Source: an uncultured Oscillospiraceae bacterium (GTDB taxonomy: Bacteria; Bacillota; Clostridia; Oscillospirales; Oscillospiraceae). From it: a stretch of 64,000 bases of DNA. How positions within the stretch are numbered: position 1 is the stretch's first letter; each line of letters starts with the position of its first letter. The stretch spans positions 1 through 64,000 of the forward strand of contig CANRFA010000001.1 in the NCBI GenBank assembly GCA_947629775.1. Reading direction: 5' to 3'. The translations under genes were made by a program, and so were the position numbers. Of the stretch, positions 7,319-15,938 are shown one piece after another. The notes beneath the pieces are model-generated. The model did no database searches, had not been told where the DNA came from, and saw nothing but the letters and a program-made list of their open reading frames with translations.

Positions 7319-7915
7319 TTACATTGCCTGCCTTCTTCCGGATCCTCGCATGGCGTTCCTCTTGTCAGAGGCCAGAGAGATGTCTGCCTGCAGGAGCTGG
7401 TCCAGAAGGATGGAAACCTCATTCTTGAGGGAGTTCTGGGTGGACAGCAGGTTGGAGAGGGTAAAGGCGTCGGACAGGTCTCCGTTCTCAACGACGCCAA
7501 CGATCTCGGTGCGGCTGCTGAGAATGGTAGAGAACAGGCTGCCGTACAGTTCGAGGCGCTTCAGGGAGCTGGACCGCATTTCTCCCCCAACGAGGCTGTA
7601 CAGGGTACTGAGGACGCCTGCAACAGCGCTCTTAGCGTCCTTCTGAAGCCCGAGGTACTCGGCAGTGAAGATACCCGTGTCAGCGGCAAAGGAGGGATCG
7701 TCGCGGCTCCTGGAGTCGGAGAGACCTACCAGGTAGTCGGTAGTGACCCCGAAATGGTTCGCCAGTACGCAGAGGGCGTCGTAGCTGGGCTCTTTGTCCT
7801 CACTCTCGTAGCCCTGGATGGTAGACCTGGACCGCTGAATAAGCCGTCCGAGCTCAAGCTGGGACTCACCCTTTTCCTTGCGAAGCAGAGCCAGGCGCTC
7901 ACTGAATTTACTCAT
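7319..7915 (-). CDS. XRE-family phage repressor (cI-like)
   Basis: 198 aa. An N-terminal helix-turn-helix (residues about 3-60: FSERLALLRKEKGESQLELG, STIQGYESEDKEPSYDALCVLANHF, TTDYLVG) is followed by a mostly helical C-terminal region of unknown type without a LexA-like Ser/Lys protease motif. GGAGG precedes the ATG at 7915. It lies between the integrase and the divergent Cro-like gene, the standard place for the lysogeny repressor. The 5-5-5 palindromes at 8025-8039 and in the right block are candidate operators. Confidence 0.85.
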   Translation of the reverse strand: MSKFSERLALLRKEKGESQLELGRLIQRSRSTIQGYESEDKEPSYDALCVLANHFGVTTDYLVGLSDSRSRDDPSFAADTGIFTAEYLGLQKDAKSAVAGVLSTLYSLVGGEMRSSSLKRLELYGSLFSTILSSRTEIVGVVENGDLSDAFTLSNLLSTQNSLKNEVSILLDQLLQADISLASDKRNAMRGSGRRQAM

Positions 7916-7939
7916 AGCAATACCTCCGTCATAGAGAAC

Positions 7940-7968
7940 ATTATACACCAGATTGTCCCTTACGGCAA
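7940..7968 (-). promoter_or_regulatory. Promoter of the repressor gene
   Basis: Minus strand TTGCCG (7963-7968), 17 bp, TATAAT (7940-7945). Half-sites GTCCC (7955-7959) and GGGAC (7972-7976) flank the -35, suggesting self-control. Confidence 0.6.
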
Positions 7969-8016
7969 CACGGGACGGAAAAAGGGGCATGTGACCCGAA
8001 AATCGAATTTTGAGGG

Positions 8017-8045
8017 TTGACAAGGTCCCTAAAAGGGACTATAAT
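8017..8045 (+). promoter_or_regulatory. Early rightward promoter with operator in its spacer
   Basis: TTGACA (8017-8022), 17 bp, TATAAT (8040-8045): a perfect consensus promoter. The spacer holds the 15-bp palindrome GTCCCTAAAAGGGAC (8025-8039), so a bound repressor would block polymerase. Confidence 0.8.
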
Positions 8046-8087
8046 CCCATTGTTCGTCAGCGAGGACGGCTGAAAGGAGGTGGTTAA

Positions 8088-8279
8088 ATGCGGAAGAAGC
8101 TGCGAGAGCTCAGGGTGGCAAGCGGCATGACCCAGGAGATGCTTGCCGACCTCGTGGGCATCAGCCGGACCCACTATACGCAGATAGAGGCCGGGGACAA
8201 GGAGCCGTCTCTGAGCGTCGGTCTCAGGCTCAAGAAGGTCCTGTCGTACTGCAGGGACGACATTTTTGACAGGGAGTAG
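8088..8279 (+). CDS. Small XRE helix-turn-helix protein (Cro-like)
   Basis: 63 aa made almost entirely of one helix-turn-helix: KKLRELRVASGMTQEMLAD, then SRTHYTQIEAGDKEPSL. GAAAGGAGG precedes the ATG. First gene of the rightward early operon, divergent from the repressor, so a Cro-type switch protein is likely. Confidence 0.8.
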   Translation: MRKKLRELRVASGMTQEMLADLVGISRTHYTQIEAGDKEPSLSVGLRLKKVLSYCRDDIFDRE

Positions 8280-8400
8280 CTTCTTATACCCCTATAGGCC
8301 CCGAAAAGTGGCGCAAAACGGCAAATTACGTCATTATGCGTCCCTGAAGTCGGCCTGGCTTCATCCTGATACATTGTACCACAAGGAGGTGAGATGAAAG

Positions 8401-8886
8401 GTGCCAAGACAGGTAACAAAGGCGTCAGTAAACAGGTACTGCCAGGCACGTCTGGAGGCTGCAAAGTATAATGACAGGTTCTCCTCCAGAGCGAGTGCGG
8501 CAGCAGAGCTCGGGTGCGTAGCGGAGGCAAGCCTGAAAAAGTACGAGCTCGGATTGGTAAAGCCTCCGAACGACATCGTGGCCCTGATGGCAGACGCCTA
8601 CGGGACGCCGGAGCTGGCGGTCTGGTACTGCGCCAGCGAGTGTCCGCTCGGGAAGCACACGAGGCCGGTCCCGGAGATGCCGCCGGAGCGGATGGTAGTC
8701 AGACTGTCGAACAAACTGTCCACGCTGCAGGAAGTCATATCGGAGGTAAGCGGGATACTGGACGACGGAACGGTTGATACCGACGAAAGAAGCCGTCTCA
8801 TGGAGATCAGGGATGAACTTGTCGAGATCAACAGACGCCTTCAGGAAGCAGTCGTAACGGTAGAAAAGCTGATTCTCGGAAGGTAA
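8401..8886 (+). CDS. Phage XRE-like DNA-binding regulator
   Basis: 161 aa from a GTG start with AAGGAGG 11 nt upstream. Residues about 10-70 resemble a helix-turn-helix (SSRASAAAELGCVAEASLKKYELGLVKPP, then ALMADAYGTPEL). The C-terminal third is a predicted coiled coil (ISEVSGILDDGTVDTDERSRL onward). Second gene of the early operon, probably a regulator of early genes. The target is unknown. Confidence 0.6.
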   Translation: MPRQVTKASVNRYCQARLEAAKYNDRFSSRASAAAELGCVAEASLKKYELGLVKPPNDIVALMADAYGTPELAVWYCASECPLGKHTRPVPEMPPERMVVRLSNKLSTLQEVISEVSGILDDGTVDTDERSRLMEIRDELVEINRRLQEAVVTVEKLILGR

Positions 8887-8938
8887 GCGCATATACAGCC
8901 CGGAAGGGAAAATAGAATACAGTAAAGGAGGCGACCAT

Positions 8939-9130
8939 GTGACGGATGCGACAGACGTGCCCCACATCGTGAAGGAGTTCACGGTTGGAAAGACAAGAAT
9001 CAGGATAGCAGACAACTTCTGCCGGGATAAGACTCCAAACGATGTCAGCATGATTCTGCGAGAGATCGCAAGCATGACCAGGGATGCTGTCGTTGCATCG
9101 TCCAAGAGCCATGTACAGACTGGAAGATAA
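8939..9130 (+). CDS. Small hypothetical phage protein
   Basis: 63 aa, no recognised family. The GTG start overlaps an ATG-TGA start-stop pair (8937-8942) and follows AAAGGAGG. It begins VTDATDVPHIVKEFTVGKTR and is basic at the C-terminus. Its 3' end overlaps the transglycosylase gene by 20 nt, so the two are probably translated together. Confidence 0.55.
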   Translation: MTDATDVPHIVKEFTVGKTRIRIADNFCRDKTPNDVSMILREIASMTRDAVVASSKSHVQTGR

Positions 9131-9776
9131 AATACGGTTAGCAGCTGTGATCATAACCACGTTAATCTTCATGATCGTAGCGGGCGTAAGCGTAGTCAGA
9201 AGCGCTCGGGAAGAAGAATGGACGCAGACGGTTATCACAGACCCCATCGTCGATCATAACGTTATCATCGACGGATACAGCAACGTTCAGAAGCCGGAGG
9301 AGAAGCTGGAGCCCACTGTGGCAGCGGGAAACGAGGGGAAAAGTTACATTTACTTCGACGTACCTCTCAGCGATGAGCTCCAGGAATACATTCAGGACCT
9401 CTGCGGGGAATATGAATTCCCTCAGTTCGATACGGTAATAGCTCTCATTGAGCAGGAGAGCTCCTTCAGGCAAAACGTTGTAAGCTCCACGGAAGACTAC
9501 GGGTTAATGCAGATCAACAAGATCAATCACGAGTGGCTGAAGAAGGAACTTGGAGTACAGAACATAACGGACCCGAAGGAAAACATCAGGTGCGGCGTGT
9601 ATATCCTTCAGAGACTTTACCATAAGTACGGGGATATAGAGCAGGCGTTGATTGCCTACAACCGTGGAGAGACGGGAGCTGCAAAGCTGTTCCGGGCTGG
9701 CGTCTACAGGACTGAATACTCTGCCAGCATACTGGACAGGGCAGCAACTCTGCAAAGGAGAGAGACAGATGAATGA
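9111..9776 (+). CDS. Membrane-anchored lytic transglycosylase (SLT fold)
   Basis: 221 aa. One N-terminal membrane segment (about residues 9-29), a linker, then an SLT lysozyme-like domain (about 85-215): ALIEQESSFRQN with catalytic Glu at about 116, EDYGLMQIN and LIAYNRGETGA. This is the standard pattern of Slt/MltC-type muramidases that cut glycan strands to 1,6-anhydro ends. The ATG at 9111 is used because the earlier in-frame codon lies inside the previous gene. Its place in the early operon, 46 kb from the lysis genes, is unusual. Confidence 0.82.
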   Translation: MYRLEDKIRLAAVIITTLIFMIVAGVSVVRSAREEEWTQTVITDPIVDHNVIIDGYSNVQKPEEKLEPTVAAGNEGKSYIYFDVPLSDELQEYIQDLCGEYEFPQFDTVIALIEQESSFRQNVVSSTEDYGLMQINKINHEWLKKELGVQNITDPKENIRCGVYILQRLYHKYGDIEQALIAYNRGETGAAKLFRAGVYRTEYSASILDRAATLQRRETDE

Positions 9777-10095
9777 GCTGAAAAACGATAAGCGGAACCC
9801 GTCCGAAACTGTCATGGCAATTGCCCTTATGATCATCCTTGAGGTAGCAGCCGCAATCCTTGGAGCCTCACTGACCGGACTGATCGCACTGCCCGTTGGA
9901 TACCGTCTGCGTAATAGTGGGGGCATCGGTGGAGAGTGGATCGTGATGTATGCCGGAGCGCTTGCAGGAATCATGGTGTCGCATGGCGTCATATTTGGGA
10001 GGAAAAAGAACCGTGGGAGAAGGAAACACAAAACCCGCAAAGTGTGTCATGGCAATGTGCAAGCGGGCTCTGCTGAACGCTGGAAACAAACTTGA
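9769..10095 (+). CDS. Small membrane protein
   Basis: 108 aa with two hydrophobic segments (about 15-45 and 60-80) and a very basic C-terminus (RKKNRGRRKHKTRK). ATG overlaps the end of the transglycosylase gene by 8 nt, with AAAGGAG upstream. Function unknown; coupling to the transglycosylase suggests a shared envelope role. Confidence 0.6.
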   Translation: MNELKNDKRNPSETVMAIALMIILEVAAAILGASLTGLIALPVGYRLRNSGGIGGEWIVMYAGALAGIMVSHGVIFGRKKNRGRRKHKTRKVCHGNVQAGSAERWKQT

Positions 10096-10306
10096 CCGCA
10101 TCATAGCAAAGTACGGAAACGATAACGGAGAAAGGCTTCAGCCGTACTACCTCAATGAACTGATAGCGGAAGAGCTGCGAGTGGAGCTTCTGAAAGCGGA
10201 GCTGGCAGCAGAAACAGTAAACCACACAGATGAAAAAACAGGAGAGTGCATATGGAAAACAGAATGCAGCCGCAGACAAGCGGCGGGAACAGTTCAACTC
10301 TCGTGA
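10013..10306 (+). CDS. Small hypothetical phage protein
   Basis: 97 aa from GTG at 10013 (GGGAGG 10 nt upstream); ATG at 10049 is the alternative. Helical and mixed-charge (CKRALLNAGNKLDRIIAKYG, then AEELRVELLKAELAAE). Overlaps both neighbours in other frames, as is common in this compact operon. No family recognised. Confidence 0.5.
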   Translation: MGEGNTKPAKCVMAMCKRALLNAGNKLDRIIAKYGNDNGERLQPYYLNELIAEELRVELLKAELAAETVNHTDEKTGECIWKTECSRRQAAGTVQLS

Positions 10307-11343
10307 TAACGAACATGTATCCGGCGGACCAGTACAACCTTCTGGTGCCTATCCAGACGGTTGCGGAGATCTCCTCGGTATACAAGCCGGTCATGAACGT
10401 TGTCAGGATCAGCACCAATCTCAAGGACAATGAGATCTATGAGATTGAGCGTGCAAGAAAGGCATGGAGGGACCGGGACGGAGGATACCACGAAGGGACT
10501 CCTGCGAAGTATGCTCTGACCAAGAAGGGGCTGGCGAAGCTCATGAGAGCGGCAGGGATCAAGGTCCTTTCCAGCAAGCCCGTTATCCCTTCCACGTGCC
10601 AGAAGTGCATCATGATGAATCAGAGCATCGGGGATAGCGTCAATTGCAGCTCGTGCAGCAATAAGGACGTAAAGTACGAGGTAAGAGTAAGCGTCCCCCA
10701 GCTTACAGGGGAGAATACGGAGATTGTCGCACACAAGGAAGTTATCGTGGACGACGTTACGGCTGGAATGAGCGACAAGCAGAAAGCGGAGTTCATGAAG
10801 TACCGGTCCGAGATGTGCGAGAGTAAAGCCCTCAACCGTGCCTTAAGGACAGCTATGCTGATCAAGGGGTCCTACCAGATCGAGGAGTTCCAGAAGCCCT
10901 TTGTGGTAGCTTACCTCGTACCGAATCTGGACAATCCTGAAGTTCGTAAGGAGGCCGTGACAACATTCTTCGGAGAGACAAGCAGGCTGTTCGGAGGAGT
11001 GCAGACACCTTTGTTGCCTGAGCGGTCGGAGACGGTCTCGGAAGCCGTTACGGTGGCAGATCAGCGGGAGGAACCTGTGGAGCCGGAGAAAGTCCCTGAA
11101 GCGCCGACGCCCCAGGCAAGGACTCAACCCGTCGAAAGGAAGCCGGAACCTCAGAGGATTCCGGAGCCCCAGAGAAGGGTTCAGGCGCAGCAGGGAAGCC
11201 AAACACAGCCTCAGGAGACGTTTGCCTGCTCAAAGTGTGGAAAACGGATTACGGAAAGGGTCTACAGGTTCAGCATGCAACACTATAAGGCGTCTTTGTG
11301 CATGAAGTGCCAGAACGAGACCCCTGGAACCTGGGAGGGCTGA
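10252..11343 (+). CDS. Conserved phage protein with two zinc-ribbon motifs, upstream of SbcCD
   Basis: 363 aa; ATG at 10252 has AGGAG 7 nt upstream. A globular N-terminal domain includes YALTKKGLAKLMRAAGI and CQKC...CSSC (about residues 120-140), followed by a conserved helical part (RSEMCESKALNRALRTAMLIKG). A low-complexity Pro/Glu/Gln linker (about 260-325) leads to a C-terminal CSKC...CMKC ribbon. Its place directly before the SbcCD fusion (3 nt gap) suggests a DNA recombination or single-strand-handling role; no family name is claimed. Confidence 0.6.
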   Translation: MENRMQPQTSGGNSSTLVITNMYPADQYNLLVPIQTVAEISSVYKPVMNVVRISTNLKDNEIYEIERARKAWRDRDGGYHEGTPAKYALTKKGLAKLMRAAGIKVLSSKPVIPSTCQKCIMMNQSIGDSVNCSSCSNKDVKYEVRVSVPQLTGENTEIVAHKEVIVDDVTAGMSDKQKAEFMKYRSEMCESKALNRALRTAMLIKGSYQIEEFQKPFVVAYLVPNLDNPEVRKEAVTTFFGETSRLFGGVQTPLLPERSETVSEAVTVADQREEPVEPEKVPEAPTPQARTQPVERKPEPQRIPEPQRRVQAQQGSQTQPQETFACSKCGKRITERVYRFSMQHYKASLCMKCQNETPGTWEG

Positions 11344-11346
11344 TCG

Positions 11347-14300
11347 ATGAAGATACTGCATACAGCCGACTGGCATATCGGCAATTTCAACGGTCCCGTA
11401 GTAAACGGCGAGAACGCCCGGTTCCTGGACATCCGGAACTATCTCAGCAGAGTTGTCGGGATAGCGGTGGAGGAAAAGCCGGAGTTTATCATTGTAGCGG
11501 GAGACATTTTCCATCAGGCAAGGGTATGGAGCGACAGGGGACTCCGGGAAAGCCAGACGGCCATAGAGTGCGTCAGGCAGCTGGAGAAGGTTGCGCCCGT
11601 GATAATTGTCCGTGGGACGCCCAACCACGACAGCGAACAGCAGTTCAGAATGCTCCAGACGTCTTTTGAGGAGGACCGCAACGTTCACATTCTGACAGAA
11701 CCGGGCGTCCGTACCGTTACAGGCTACACGGGCCAGTCCATCGATGTAGCAGCGCTTCCAGGGTTCGACAGAGGGTACTTCAGGGCAATGAATCCTGGTC
11801 TCGACAGGGCCGAGGAGACAAAAGTGTTCAGCGAGGCTCTGAACGGAATCATTATGGGCATGAAAGCCCAATGCAGCGGAAGCAGGATGTCGGTTCTGGT
11901 AGGCCACTATACGGTAGCTGGGTCAAACATGGAGAGCGGACAGGTACAGCTGTTTTCACAATATGAACCGGTAATTGAACCCTACACGCTTGCAGCCGCC
12001 GGATTTGACCTCTCCTGTTTCGGACACATTCACCGCTGGCAGAAACTCGACGGTTGCGGAAGGGCGTACTACAGCGGAGCCATTGCAGCCTACAATTTCA
12101 ACGACGAAGGTCAGGAGAGAGGTCTGCTGATCCACGAAGATACAGGAACACGTTTCATTGAGATCGACTGCAGGAAGTTTAAAACAATCCGCCTGGCGGA
12201 TGAAGACATTCGTCTGTACAACAAAGAAGGTCTGATGCCGTGGGCCAGCGGAGTGGACAGCAGGATTGTAAGAGTGCTCTACAGCTGCACGGACGAACAT
12301 AATAAGGCATTAAACAAGACTGCGATGGAGAAAGAGCTGTATGCAAGGGGAACCTTCTGGGTGCAGGAGATAACTCCGGAGACTATCACGGTAGCAGCCA
12401 GCAGAAGCAGTCTGAGCACGGAGGACGGCCCGGAAGACAACCTGCGGAAGTATCTGCGGGAAAAGGAAATCGAGGAAGCTACAGCCGGAAGAATAGTCGA
12501 GAGGGCCAGGAAGTTCATAGCGGAGGCTGAACAGGCCACCATGAAAAGGCACGCAGGAGGTACGTTAGTTCCCGTAGAGATCGAGGTTAAGAACTACAGG
12601 AACTACAAAGAGGAAACGTTCAATTTCGACTGGGTGAAGTTCTGCACCATTAACGGCGAAAACGGAGCCGGCAAAAGCAGCCTTTTCATGGACGCCATGT
12701 GCGATGCGCTGTTTGAAGAGACACGGGAAGGAGATCTCTCCGGCTGGATAAGCAATTCTGAGGAAGCGAGAAGCGGGAGCATTAAGTTCACGTTCAGGCT
12801 CGGAGAAAGGCTCTACAGGGTCTCCAGGACAAGGATGAAAAGCGGACGTGCAACTCTTAACCTGGCCGAGATGGTTGAAGGCGTCTGGACTAACAGGAGT
12901 AAGGAGAAGCTCAGGGACACTCAGGCAGAAATACTGAATGCCATAGGCATGGACAGCCTTACCCTCAAGGCGACCGGTCTGATCATGCAGGACCAGTATG
13001 GTCTCTTTCTTACAGCGGACAAAGAGTCCCGTATGAGCATACTGGGGAAGATTCTTGGACTTGAGATCTACTCCCACATGGAGGAATCGACAGTCAACGC
13101 ACTTGCTGACTGCAACAGGGAAGTACGGTCCCTGAAAGAAAAAGCCTCGGAGTTGGACGGGTTGGACTCAAAAGAGAAGTCCGTACTGGCATACATCTCC
13201 AGATTGCAAGCCGACCTGCAGGAGCTTCAGGGCATGGATCAGGAGGTTCGGGCAAGGATCAGCGAGCTCTCCGCAGCTATGCTCGCAGCGGACGAGGTTT
13301 CAAGGCGAGTCGTATGGTTGAACTCGGAGATTGAGGCAGAAACGGGGAAAATCTCCATTGCCATCAGCAGCATAACAGCGCAGCAACTTATAGTCACAGA
13401 AGCAGAAAAGGCACTGAGTGAACGGGAGCGGATTGAAGCCGGCGTAGCGGAGTACGAGTCTATTGCAGTTAAGCTGTCTGCGCTGGAGAAGTCCGAGGAG
13501 GAATATTCGGACCTGATCTGCAGGATAAGCAGCGGGGAGAACCGTATAGCGCTGGCAACGTCCAAAGCAACTCAGCTGAAGCGCAAAGCGGAGGAAATTC
13601 AGCGGACAAGAATCGCCCCTGCAAACGCTCTGCTGCAAAACGAGGCTTCGCTGCGGGAGAAACACGGGGAGTATGAAGAACTGAGAGCCGAGCTGGAAAG
13701 ACTCGAATCTGCCCGTCCGGCATACCTGGAGGCCAAGCAGAAGGTCGAACTGACCAGGATGAGGCTGAAGGACCTCGAAAGGCGGGCTGTCCTGCTGGAG
13801 GACAATGGCTGCCCGTATGCAGAGGAGACGGAGTGCGTATTCCTGAAGGACGCCATTGAAGCCATGGAAATGATGCCAGGCGTGCGAGAGGAGCTTCTGA
13901 ACCTTATTGCGTTGACCCCCAAGGACTACACGGAAGACAGGGAAAGGGCTGTCAAAAGGCACCTGGAGGGCTTTCAGGAGTCGGAGGCAATGTACTCCAG
14001 ATTGGACATGGCGAAGACGGAAGTCGAACACGCCTCAGATATGATCAGGGAATTCAATGAGGAGATTGTAAGATACGAGGAGGAAACCCGTCAGGCACAA
14101 GCAGAAGTCCAGGAACTGACCGCCAGGAAGGACGTTTTAGGGCAGACCTCCAGGGAATACAAAAGTCTCAAGGGGAAGCTGGCGCAAGCGGAACGGTGGA
14201 AGAACAAAGAAAAGCAGCTTCCGGTCGCTCAGGAAAGGTACGATACAGCCAGCAGGCGTATCACTGAGCTGGAGGCTGAAGCGCAGGAGCGCAGAGGCAG

Positions 14301-15060
14301 AATCGTCGAGCTTGAAGCGGAAAAGTCTCAGGAAGAGGCAAAAGCGTCCGGACGTCAAGCCACCGAGCGGAAGCTGATGCAGGCGAAGGACGAAGAAAAG
14401 TGCATCTCTGACAGGATTATGGGAAAGAGCCTTGATCTGGGGGCTGCGCAGAAGGAGCTGCAGGAGGTCCGAGACAAAAAGAGTAAGCTGGCAGGGATAA
14501 GGCAGAAAGTGGACGAACTCAGCGTAGAGGCGTCTGATCTGGACATCCTCAAGAAAGCGTTCTCGCAGGACGGGATTCCTCACAACATTGTCAGAAGCAT
14601 CATACCGATCTTTGAGGCGACCGCAACAAACATACTTGGGCAGATGAGCAACGGCCATATGAGCGTCGAATTTGTCATGGAGAAGACGCTCAAAAGCAAC
14701 AGCAAGAAGGAAGTAACCGCTCTGGATATTGTGATCAACGACAGCCAGACCGGACGGCTTCCGTATATGAGTCGAAGCGGAGGAGAACGGGTAAAAGCAG
14801 CTCTGGCGGTAATACTGGCGCTTGCGGAGATCAAGAGCACCAAGGCAGGCGTACAGCTTGGCTTCCTTTTCATCGACGAGCCCCCTTTCCTGGACAGGCA
14901 GGGCGTCACTGCCTACTGCGATGCCCTGGAGACGATCCAGAGAAGGTACTCGGACCTGAAGGTTATGGCTATTACTCACGATCCGGAGATGAAAAGCAGG
15001 TTCCCTCAGAGCGTGGACGTCGTAAAGACGGAGAACGGAAGCAGGATCATTTACAACTGA
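11347..15060 (+). CDS. SbcD-SbcC (Mre11-Rad50) single-chain fusion
   Basis: 1237 aa. Residues 1-about 400 are a Mre11/SbcD metallophosphatase: HTADWHIG, VAGDIFH, RGTPNHD, VGHYT, CFGHIHRW. From about 413 the Rad50/SbcC ATPase begins: GENGAGKSS Walker A near 437, long coiled coils about 580-1040, a hook-like CPYAEETEC near 822 in place of the usual CxxC, ABC signature RSGGERV and Walker B GFLFIDEPP. In most bacteria and T4-like phages (gp47/gp46) these are two proteins. Expected to process DNA ends or hairpins. The frame is continuous, with 3 nt to the upstream gene. Confidence 0.9.
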   Translation: MKILHTADWHIGNFNGPVVNGENARFLDIRNYLSRVVGIAVEEKPEFIIVAGDIFHQARVWSDRGLRESQTAIECVRQLEKVAPVIIVRGTPNHDSEQQFRMLQTSFEEDRNVHILTEPGVRTVTGYTGQSIDVAALPGFDRGYFRAMNPGLDRAEETKVFSEALNGIIMGMKAQCSGSRMSVLVGHYTVAGSNMESGQVQLFSQYEPVIEPYTLAAAGFDLSCFGHIHRWQKLDGCGRAYYSGAIAAYNFNDEGQERGLLIHEDTGTRFIEIDCRKFKTIRLADEDIRLYNKEGLMPWASGVDSRIVRVLYSCTDEHNKALNKTAMEKELYARGTFWVQEITPETITVAASRSSLSTEDGPEDNLRKYLREKEIEEATAGRIVERARKFIAEAEQATMKRHAGGTLVPVEIEVKNYRNYKEETFNFDWVKFCTINGENGAGKSSLFMDAMCDALFEETREGDLSGWISNSEEARSGSIKFTFRLGERLYRVSRTRMKSGRATLNLAEMVEGVWTNRSKEKLRDTQAEILNAIGMDSLTLKATGLIMQDQYGLFLTADKESRMSILGKILGLEIYSHMEESTVNALADCNREVRSLKEKASELDGLDSKEKSVLAYISRLQADLQELQGMDQEVRARISELSAAMLAADEVSRRVVWLNSEIEAETGKISIAISSITAQQLIVTEAEKALSERERIEAGVAEYESIAVKLSALEKSEEEYSDLICRISSGENRIALATSKATQLKRKAEEIQRTRIAPANALLQNEASLREKHGEYEELRAELERLESARPAYLEAKQKVELTRMRLKDLERRAVLLEDNGCPYAEETECVFLKDAIEAMEMMPGVREELLNLIALTPKDYTEDRERAVKRHLEGFQESEAMYSRLDMAKTEVEHASDMIREFNEEIVRYEEETRQAQAEVQELTARKDVLGQTSREYKSLKGKLAQAERWKNKEKQLPVAQERYDTASRRITELEAEAQERRGRIVELEAEKSQEEAKASGRQATERKLMQAKDEEKCISDRIMGKSLDLGAAQKELQEVRDKKSKLAGIRQKVDELSVEASDLDILKKAFSQDGIPHNIVRSIIPIFEATATNILGQMSNGHMSVEFVMEKTLKSNSKKEVTALDIVINDSQTGRLPYMSRSGGERVKAALAVILALAEIKSTKAGVQLGFLFIDEPPFLDRQGVTAYCDALETIQRRYSDLKVMAITHDPEMKSRFPQSVDVVKTENGSRIIYN

Positions 15061-15072
15061 CCAAAGCAGAAT

Positions 15073-15107
15073 CCCGTAGTCCCCGGACCCCTTTCGGGGA
15101 CTACGGG
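15073..15107. other. Strong hairpin between SbcCD and the replication genes
   Basis: Perfect 12-bp stem (CCCGTAGTCCCC / GGGGACTACGGG) with an 11-nt loop, 12 nt after the stop codon. No U-tract follows, so it may protect mRNA 3' ends or act in a factor-dependent way rather than as a classic terminator. Confidence 0.6.
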
Positions 15108-15122
15108 AAGGGGGTAGAAGAA

Positions 15123-15938
15123 TTGCCAAAGAACAACAGACTGATTGCTGAGTATTTTCCCCACTACGTCGGCATCAGCAAAACGAAGTTCATACTGGAA
15201 CATAACTGGGGAAATGACGGGTATGCGTTCTGGTTTAAGCTCCTGGAGATTTTAAGAATCAGCGATGGACACTATTACGATTGCTCTATGGCGGCAGACA
15301 TGCAGTACCTTACAGCCTACACTGGCGTAGACGAAAAGAAGGCCCTGGACATTCTGAATTTTCTGTCGCAAAGGGAGAAAATCGACATGGAGCTCTGGGA
15401 GAAAAGAAAAATCATCTGGTGCCAGTCATTCGTGAATAATCTTGAAGCGCTTTACTCTACGAGGGGGATGGAAATCCCTAAGAGACCGGAGTGTCCGAAG
15501 GAACAGCCCAGAAGAAACGCAAGAAAGCGCAGGACGAAATCACAAAGCACGGAAGAAGAACCAGAGCGGGGGAATGCACAAAGCGACGAACAGCCAACGG
15601 AAGTCCCTGTGAACCGGGGGCAAAAGGGAGGAAAGCAGCAGCCTGAGAAAAAGAAGTACGGCGAAAACGTATCTCTGACAGACGCCGAATACAGGAAGCT
15701 CGTAGAAAAGTACGGGGAAGAGACTACTCAGAAACTGATCGAAAAGCTCGATAACGCAAAAGGGGCGAAAGGCTATAAGTACAAGAGCGATTTCAGAGCG
15801 ATTCTGTCATGGGTCGTAAACGCAGTAATAGGTCAGGACCAAAAAGGAGTAACCAGCAATGGAAGAACTAAACGGCCGGAAGAATTCAGGTCCTCGGAAG
15901 GATTCAGACCGTCAGAGGGTTTTACCCCAACAGAATAA
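15123..15938 (+). CDS. Phage replisome organiser (Lin1244/Lin1753-type N-terminus)
   Basis: 271 aa from TTG with AAGGGGG upstream. The N-terminal domain FPHYVGISKTKFILEHNWG, GYAFWFKLLEILR, then DEKKALDILNFL is the winged-helix domain of phage replisome organisers. A charged linker and a short DnaD-like tail (GAKGYKYKSDFRAILSWV) follow. It would bind the phage origin and recruit the loader encoded next, whose gene overlaps by 80 nt. Confidence 0.78.
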   Translation: MPKNNRLIAEYFPHYVGISKTKFILEHNWGNDGYAFWFKLLEILRISDGHYYDCSMAADMQYLTAYTGVDEKKALDILNFLSQREKIDMELWEKRKIIWCQSFVNNLEALYSTRGMEIPKRPECPKEQPRRNARKRRTKSQSTEEEPERGNAQSDEQPTEVPVNRGQKGGKQQPEKKKYGENVSLTDAEYRKLVEKYGEETTQKLIEKLDNAKGAKGYKYKSDFRAILSWVVNAVIGQDQKGVTSNGRTKRPEEFRSSEGFRPSEGFTPTE

